Shown: positions 60,149 through 64,000 of the stretch, piece by piece | How the letters are laid out: the number at the start of each line of letters is the position of its first letter | How positions within the stretch are numbered: position 1 is the first letter of the stretch | Assembly: GCA_050952085.1 (NCBI GenBank) | Contig: JBMNKH010000002.1 | Coordinates: 84,662 to 148,661, forward strand | DNA length: 64,000 nt | Reading direction: 5' to 3' | Source: DTU015 sp012837895 | GTDB lineage: Bacteria > Bacillota > Sulfobacillia > Fermentithermobacillales > Fermentithermobacillaceae | Program-made: the position numbers and the translations under genes | The notes under the pieces: generated by a model | What the model was told of the DNA's origin: nothing | Seen by the model: the letters and a program-made list of their open reading frames with translations, nothing else | The model's database searches: none

Positions 60149-61192
60149 TTAGCTCACTGCATTTTCCAAGAAACATACCCTGGCGGAGTTTCTATCCGGC
60201 ATGGCTTCAATGCGCACCTTCACGCCCAAGGGCAAAGTGGCGTTAATTCCGCCATGCCCTGCAGGCACGTTAGTTATACAAGGCTTGCCGGTTCCCAGAA
60301 AGTATTGCTCTAACAATTCATCCACGGTAAACGACGGCCTTTCCGGATCAGGGTCGCAGCCGGTAAAACTCCCGATAATAAAGCCTGCTGCGTCGCGTAA
60401 TTTCCCGGAAAGCTGGAGTTGGCACAGCATCCTGTCAATCCTGTACGGCTTCTCACCGACTTCCTCCAGAAACAGGATTTTGCCTTTGGTATCGATTTCC
60501 CACCCTGTGCCTATTGTTGAAACAATCAGAGACAGGTTGCCCCCAATAAGCCTGCCGCAAGCCTCGCCTGACTCAAGAACTTCTAGTCTTGCTGCGTCCG
60601 GAATGTGTTCTTTGGAGTCTTCTTGTCCTGCGGATTCTGCTGCACCGGCCCTGTCGCCATCCAAATTGTGAGCATTTTCTTGCTCACTCACAGGCAGCTG
60701 CAAGTCACCTGGCGGCCACAATCCGAACAGGACTTGTCTCAATATATCGCTGTTATATTCCCTCATGCGGGGCCCCCAAATCTCTGCAACCGGACCGTGG
60801 AAAGTAATGAGATCCGCTTCCTTCCAGAAGGCCAGGTGTAGTGCTGTAATGTCTGAGTATCCCAGCAGGATCTTCGGATTCTCTCTGATAGCGTTGAAGT
60901 CCAGGTACGGAAGGATACGCATGGCTCCATATCCTCCCCGGGCAGCGATAACTGCTTTTACCTCGGGATCCGTCCATGCCTCCATAAGGTCGCGCGCCCG
61001 TTCCTGGTCAGAACCTGCGAGGTATCCCCAACGATGCATAACTGAAGGCCCAAGCTTGACCTTGAGCCCAAGGGACTCAAAGAAACGTACCCCACGCTCT
61101 AGGGATTCCCTGCCTACGATTCCTGCAGGCGCCACAATAGCTACCGTATCTCCCTGCTGCAGAGCTCTCGGTTTTGGCGGTTCTGTGTTCAT
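60149..61192 (-). CDS. Muramoyltetrapeptide LD-carboxypeptidase (S66 peptidase)
   Basis: An S66 peptidase of 347 residues that trims tetrapeptides to tripeptides during wall recycling. The catalytic Ser is in GYSDITALHLAFW, the Glu in FLEEVGEKPYRIDRML and the His in VPAGHGGINATLPLG; the N terminus has GDTVAIVAPAG and AARGGYGAMRILPYLD. Between the two domains there is an acidic, low-complexity insertion of about 35 residues (QENAHNLDGDRAGAAESAGQ and on) not usual in the family. ATG at 61192 has GGGGAG 6 bases upstream. Confidence 0.9.
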   Translation of the reverse strand: MNTEPPKPRALQQGDTVAIVAPAGIVGRESLERGVRFFESLGLKVKLGPSVMHRWGYLAGSDQERARDLMEAWTDPEVKAVIAARGGYGAMRILPYLDFNAIRENPKILLGYSDITALHLAFWKEADLITFHGPVAEIWGPRMREYNSDILRQVLFGLWPPGDLQLPVSEQENAHNLDGDRAGAAESAGQEDSKEHIPDAARLEVLESGEACGRLIGGNLSLIVSTIGTGWEIDTKGKILFLEEVGEKPYRIDRMLCQLQLSGKLRDAAGFIIGSFTGCDPDPERPSFTVDELLEQYFLGTGKPCITNVPAGHGGINATLPLGVKVRIEAMPDRNSARVCFLENAVS

Positions 61193-61445
61193 CTTCCTCT
61201 CCCCTTTTGCTAGTTGCTTTTCGCCGTATCTCAACAGGTGCTCCGGTTTCGACCACTTGAACCTTAGTAATCTTCATCCCATTGATCATTATCTCCTGCA
61301 AGAGATGCTGCTCCATTGTAAACGGGAGGTATTCTGCCCAGGGATAACTGGACCAGGGTATCATGAACAGTCCGACAACGGCAAAAGTCACAATCTGGAA
61401 GAATGACTCACCCATGGCCGTTTCCAGCGTTGATGGTTCATGCAT
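61077..61445 (-). CDS. Possible small membrane protein overlapping the LD-carboxypeptidase gene
   Basis: A frame of 122 codons whose first 70 look protein-like: a hydrophobic segment GESFFQIVTFAVVGLFMIPW, then LPFTMEQHLLQEIMINGMKITKVQVVETGAPVEIRRK. The last third overlaps the start of the LD-carboxypeptidase gene by 116 bases in another frame and looks random, so the real end may be lost by a frameshift or the frame may be spurious. The ATG at 61445 has only a weak site. I do not recognise the family. Without it, 61193-61571 would be empty. Confidence 0.35.
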   Translation of the reverse strand: MHEPSTLETAMGESFFQIVTFAVVGLFMIPWSSYPWAEYLPFTMEQHLLQEIMINGMKITKVQVVETGAPVEIRRKATSKRGEEDEHRTAKTESSAAGRYGSYCGACRNRRQGIPRAWGTFL

Positions 61446-61452
61446 ATGTTGC

Positions 61453-61487
61453 CTGTTATTGACACAGGATAACAGTAGCTGTTGAAT
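61453..61487 (+). promoter_or_regulatory. Promoter with interrupted palindrome ahead of the transporter gene
   Basis: TTGACA (61459-61464), 17 bases, then TTGAAT (61482-61487). The -35 box lies inside the inverted repeat CTGTTAT-N9-ATAACAG (61453-61475), a possible operator. The leader to the transporter start is about 75 bases. Confidence 0.45.
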
Positions 61488-61571
61488 TATTTCTGGACAG
61501 GCTGGAGAGAGTCCGGAAACCCTTGTGTTTAGATAGGTGTACTTAGCTGTTAGTAACGGAGGATAACTTGT

Positions 61572-62489
61572 TTGGAACTACACATACTTGAGCATTTGAG
61601 CGAAGTACTAAGCGAAAGTCTGAGCCACACAGTGCTGATGCTGCCGTTCCTGTTTGTAGTTTTCCTTGTTGTTGAAGCAGTTTCCCACAGGACATCGTCG
61701 CCTAAAATAGGCAGGGCCTTTTCCCAGCCCTTTCTAGGTCCGCTAGCTGCTGCCCTCCTTGGGCTGATTCCACAATGCGGCTTTTCAGTTGCAGCCACCA
61801 CCCTGTTTGTAGAGGGAGTAATCCCCATGGGGTCCCTGATATCAGCTTACATATCAACTTCTGACGAAGCCTTGCCTATCATGCTGGCTGACCGGACAAC
61901 GATGCCGTGGGTATTGCCTCTCATCCTCACCAAGGTGGTTTGGGGCACTGTGGCAGGAATATGCATAAATGCAGCAATATCATTGAGAAACAAACCTGCA
62001 GCACACGTAAGGACCGGCTCACCCACGGAACACGTCCGGTGCAGCTGTGAGAGCGCGTCTTCCCAGTGTGCCCATCAAGGTGCAATTGGGATTGCATCTC
62101 ACGCCGTGTCCCGGGCCTTGAGAATCGCAGCTATGGTGTTTGTGTTGTCTGCCGTGTTCAATCTCATAGGACACGCTGCACAGGGCAGGATTTACACAGC
62201 ACTCTCGCGCCAGGGACTACTTCAACCGGTGGTTGCAGCCGTAGTCGGCCTGATTCCTTCTTGCGCCACCTCAGTCGCGCTGGCCGAAGGTTTCAGGGCC
62301 GGCATATTGTCATTCCCATCTGTTGTGAGCGGCCTTTCCGCCAACTCGGGCCTCGGCCTTCTCATACTGGTTAAGGAATCTCCAAACAAGACCGAGGTCG
62401 TTACAGTGGTTGCCCTGCTCGTCTTCGCCGCGGTGGTGGCAGGGCTCTTGGGATCAATCATATTCCCGCCCGGTTATCTCACAAATTAG
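61572..62489 (+). CDS. Putative manganese transporter / arsenic-efflux-like membrane protein
   Basis: A 305-residue membrane protein built of two related halves: GLIPQCGFSVAATTLFVEGVIPMGSLISAYISTSDEALPIML in the first and GLIPSCATSVALAEGFRAGILSFPSVVSGLSANSGLGLLILVKE in the second, each with GLIPxC. This matches the family annotated as putative manganese transporter or arsenic efflux protein; the true substrate is not established. A hydrophilic Cys/His-bearing loop (EHVRCSCESASSQCAHQ) lies between the halves and could bind metal. The start is TTG at 61572, with GGAGG 9 bases upstream. Confidence 0.82.
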   Translation: MELHILEHLSEVLSESLSHTVLMLPFLFVVFLVVEAVSHRTSSPKIGRAFSQPFLGPLAAALLGLIPQCGFSVAATTLFVEGVIPMGSLISAYISTSDEALPIMLADRTTMPWVLPLILTKVVWGTVAGICINAAISLRNKPAAHVRTGSPTEHVRCSCESASSQCAHQGAIGIASHAVSRALRIAAMVFVLSAVFNLIGHAAQGRIYTALSRQGLLQPVVAAVVGLIPSCATSVALAEGFRAGILSFPSVVSGLSANSGLGLLILVKESPNKTEVVTVVALLVFAAVVAGLLGSIIFPPGYLTN

Positions 62490-62568
62490 CTTATAACACT
62501 GAGAACCGGAAGGTAAGCAAGAATCGTACCAGATGCCGCAGCCAGCATCCGGTTATTGACAGGGCATC

Positions 62569-62907
62569 TCACATGTACTCCAACATATTGAGGGCGTCAT
62601 TTAGTATTTTCTGAATGTCTGCAATCATCACCAGGATCCGTTCCTCAGCGTTAAGGAAGCGCTGTACCGGACCGCGCATATTGACCAGTTCCTGTGTTTT
62701 TGCAAACTCAGATTTCAAGTCTTCACCAGGTTCTTTGCCTGTAATTGCGGCACTCTGGATCATGAGTTGTTGCTGCCTGTACTTCTTTAGTATAGACAAT
62801 GCTGATTCGTTTCCTTCCAGGGCACTCCTGGCCTTCTGATACTCCTTGTATTCTGAACTTTCCTTTAGTTCCCTCGCTAGTTCGTAAGCTTTGTCGTAAA
62901 CAGCCAT
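62569..62907 (-). CDS. YlbF/YmcA family regulator
   Basis: A 112-residue all-helical protein (VYDKAYELARELKESSEYKEYQKARSAL, KYRQQQLMIQSAAITGKEP) of the YlbF/YmcA family. In Bacillus subtilis YlbF, YmcA and YaaT form a complex that affects RNase Y, biofilm formation and sporulation. The ATG has AAGGAGAGG about 9 bases upstream. It converges with the transporter gene. Confidence 0.85.
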   Translation of the reverse strand: MAVYDKAYELARELKESSEYKEYQKARSALEGNESALSILKKYRQQQLMIQSAAITGKEPGEDLKSEFAKTQELVNMRGPVQRFLNAEERILVMIADIQKILNDALNMLEYM

Positions 62908-63272
62908 AGCTTCGTACCTCTCCTTCCCTAACAGTTCTCATGTACCTGATTTCATGTATCCGGAATTGTGCAGACTCCGGGTAACCCATTGCCAAAGCCT
63001 ATAGATAGCTCTTATGAATGAACTTTCGCCATCTGGACCGGGATTCCTCCGCTCATCAAGTCGCCTGCTGAAATGCACAATCTAAGCACAAGGTATCGGG
63101 GACAATTTCTAAGAAGACCAATCAGCAGCAAGTTGGTAATATGGATTCCAAAGGGGATTCGAAAGCCGGGTGCGAACACTTGATGTAACACTTGCGGATG
63201 CCAGATACAGGTTTGAGACACCTGGAAAACGATATGAGAAGTAGTGCCGGCAAGCGGCGTTAAGGAGTGTAT
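62908..63272. other. Intergenic region with no recognised gene
   Basis: About 360 bases between the divergent ylbF-like and aldolase genes. Frames here (for example a minus-strand frame from 63335 to 63012) have no ribosome site or recognisable product. The only element supported is AAGGAG (63262-63267) ahead of the aldolase start. Promoters for both flanking genes must lie here but none is clear. Confidence 0.5.
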
Positions 63273-63902
63273 ATGATGCTTATGGGACTCAGAAGGCAGG
63301 TACTGGACGTATCGGTGCAAGTATATCGAACCCAAATGGCCAGGGGAACTTCAGGAAATGTGTCTGCCCGGGACCCTGAATCGGGAATGATTGCCATCAC
63401 ACCGTCGGCCATCCCATATGAACGTCTACAGGAAGAAGACATTGTGATCATAGATCCTAACGGTGAGCTTGTTTACGACCACCAACGGCCGTCATCTGAG
63501 ACTCCGATGCACACGTTGGTCTACCGGGAGCGTCAGGATGTAAACGGTATCGTCCACACCCACTCGTTGTACGCAACTGTGTTTTCGGTGCTGAACAAAG
63601 AACTGCCTGTAGTTACAGTGCCTATGGCAGCTTTCGGGCCGGTGCCGGTTGTACCTTTCCGCTTTCCTGGCTCCCAGGAGCTGGCTGAGGAAGTGGTCCG
63701 GTGCCTTGGATATAGACAAAAAGCGGTCTTGATGCAGAACCACGGGGCTCTCTGCGTGGGCAACACAGTGGAAGAGGCACTGGAATGTGCCATCTATACA
63801 GAAGAAGGAGCCCAGGTTAGCTACTTAGCTCTCCTGGCCGGAGGGCTCAATCCAATTCCCGGCCGGTACGTGTCTGCCATAAAAGAAGCTTCACAAATCT
63901 GA
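63273..63902 (+). CDS. Class II aldolase/adducin-family protein
   Basis: A 209-residue zinc-dependent sugar-phosphate aldolase of the fuculose/ribulose-phosphate type. Zinc ligands are in IVHTHSLYATVFS (two His) and MQNHGALCVG (third His), and the catalytic Glu in SSETPMH; the N terminus has ARGTSGNVSARD for phosphate binding. Substrate cannot be told from sequence: fuculose-1-phosphate, ribulose-5-phosphate or 5-methylthioribulose-1-phosphate are all possible. ATG at 63273 (or 63276) has AAGGAG 5 to 8 bases upstream. The 98 bases after its stop end in GGAGG, perhaps the ribosome site of a following gene. Confidence 0.88.
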   Translation: MMLMGLRRQVLDVSVQVYRTQMARGTSGNVSARDPESGMIAITPSAIPYERLQEEDIVIIDPNGELVYDHQRPSSETPMHTLVYRERQDVNGIVHTHSLYATVFSVLNKELPVVTVPMAAFGPVPVVPFRFPGSQELAEEVVRCLGYRQKAVLMQNHGALCVGNTVEEALECAIYTEEGAQVSYLALLAGGLNPIPGRYVSAIKEASQI

Positions 63903-64000
63903 TTCCCATCGCGGCAATCATGGGCTAAGATAGTACCATATACTTGCCTAGTGCCATCTGACGCGCCAGGCAGAGATATCAAGCGTTGAAGAACCGGAGG

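Noticed and set aside
63012..63335. Minus-strand frame of 107 codons before the aldolase gene
   Set aside because: No ribosome site, overlaps the aldolase start on the other strand, His/Ser/Leu-rich product without a recognisable fold.
1..64000. CRISPR array, tRNA or rRNA genes, insertion sequences, phage genes
   Set aside because: No regularly spaced repeats, cloverleaf with T-arm consensus, rRNA segments, transposase or phage motifs were noticed on either strand.

Overview
The window looks like the chromosome of an anaerobic, endospore-forming Firmicute of the Clostridia type. Reasons seen in the sequence: a complete early sporulation relay (spoIIR, spoIIGA, sigE, sigG) sits directly beside the division and cell-wall cluster; other sporulation genes are scattered through it (spoVD-type PBP, spoIID, bofC-like, yunB, ytxC, ymxH); two aminoacyl-tRNA synthetase operons carry T-box leaders; and carbon metabolism is represented by a ferredoxin-dependent 2-oxoacid oxidoreductase and a methylmalonyl-CoA mutase and epimerase. 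About nine tenths of the genes read on the minus strand, so the window is best read from right to left. No tRNA, rRNA, CRISPR array, prophage or insertion sequence was recognised.

Layout, from left to right. 1-3758 (minus): ymxH, spoIIR, sigG, sigE, spoIIGA. 3879-19820 (minus): a dcw cluster in transcription order mraZ-rsmH-ftsL-spoVD-murE-murF-mraY-ftsW-murG-murC-murA-ftsQ-DUF881-sbp-ftsZ, lacking murD, murB and ftsA, with MraZ-type operator repeats at its head. 19882-20310: a monocistronic small zinc-ribbon gene with its own promoter and terminator. 20376-26480: an operon gntR-korDABC-mutA-mce. 26527-36200: yajC-tgt-queA-spoIID-DUF2905-queH-ruvBAC-bofC-yebC-nadE, then yunB. 36249-39833: tyrS and a class A PBP transcribed divergently from mirrored promoters. 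39854-45566: mutS2, thioredoxin-like, DUF421, a lipoprotein and an L,D-transpeptidase. 45643-49651: T-box-controlled pheS-pheT with a 34-codon YqzL-like gene in the leader. 49648-55256: rRNA methyltransferase, rplT-rpmI-infC, T-box-controlled thrS, ytxC. 55424-64000: a mixed accessory stretch (slipin, FeoB-like fragment plus FeoA, DUF134 plus NifX-like, AroM, PAP2 phosphatase, LD-carboxypeptidase, a duplicated-motif membrane transporter, YlbF, class II aldolase).

How the genes work together. MurA, C, E, F, MraY and MurG make lipid II; FtsW, the SpoVD/FtsI-like PBP, FtsL and FtsQ build the septum on FtsZ. At sporulation a perfect match to a sigma-F promoter stands in front of sigG-spoIIR, so the forespore would make the SpoIIR signal that switches on the SpoIIGA protease, which cleaves pro-sigma-E, all encoded within about 3.3 kb. 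Tgt, QueA and QueH supply three steps of queuosine tRNA modification. The kor and mut genes link 2-oxoglutarate/succinyl-CoA to methylmalonyl-CoA under a GntR regulator.

Most of the window is ordinary housekeeping. The more unusual items are regulatory or small: non-AUG starts proposed for infC (AUC) and yunB (AUU inside a hairpin), the YqzL-like micro-gene inside the pheST leader, a 22-bp perfect palindrome on the DUF134 promoter, a FeoB remnant with no GTPase domain, and the missing murD. I did not find a clearly new multi-gene system.
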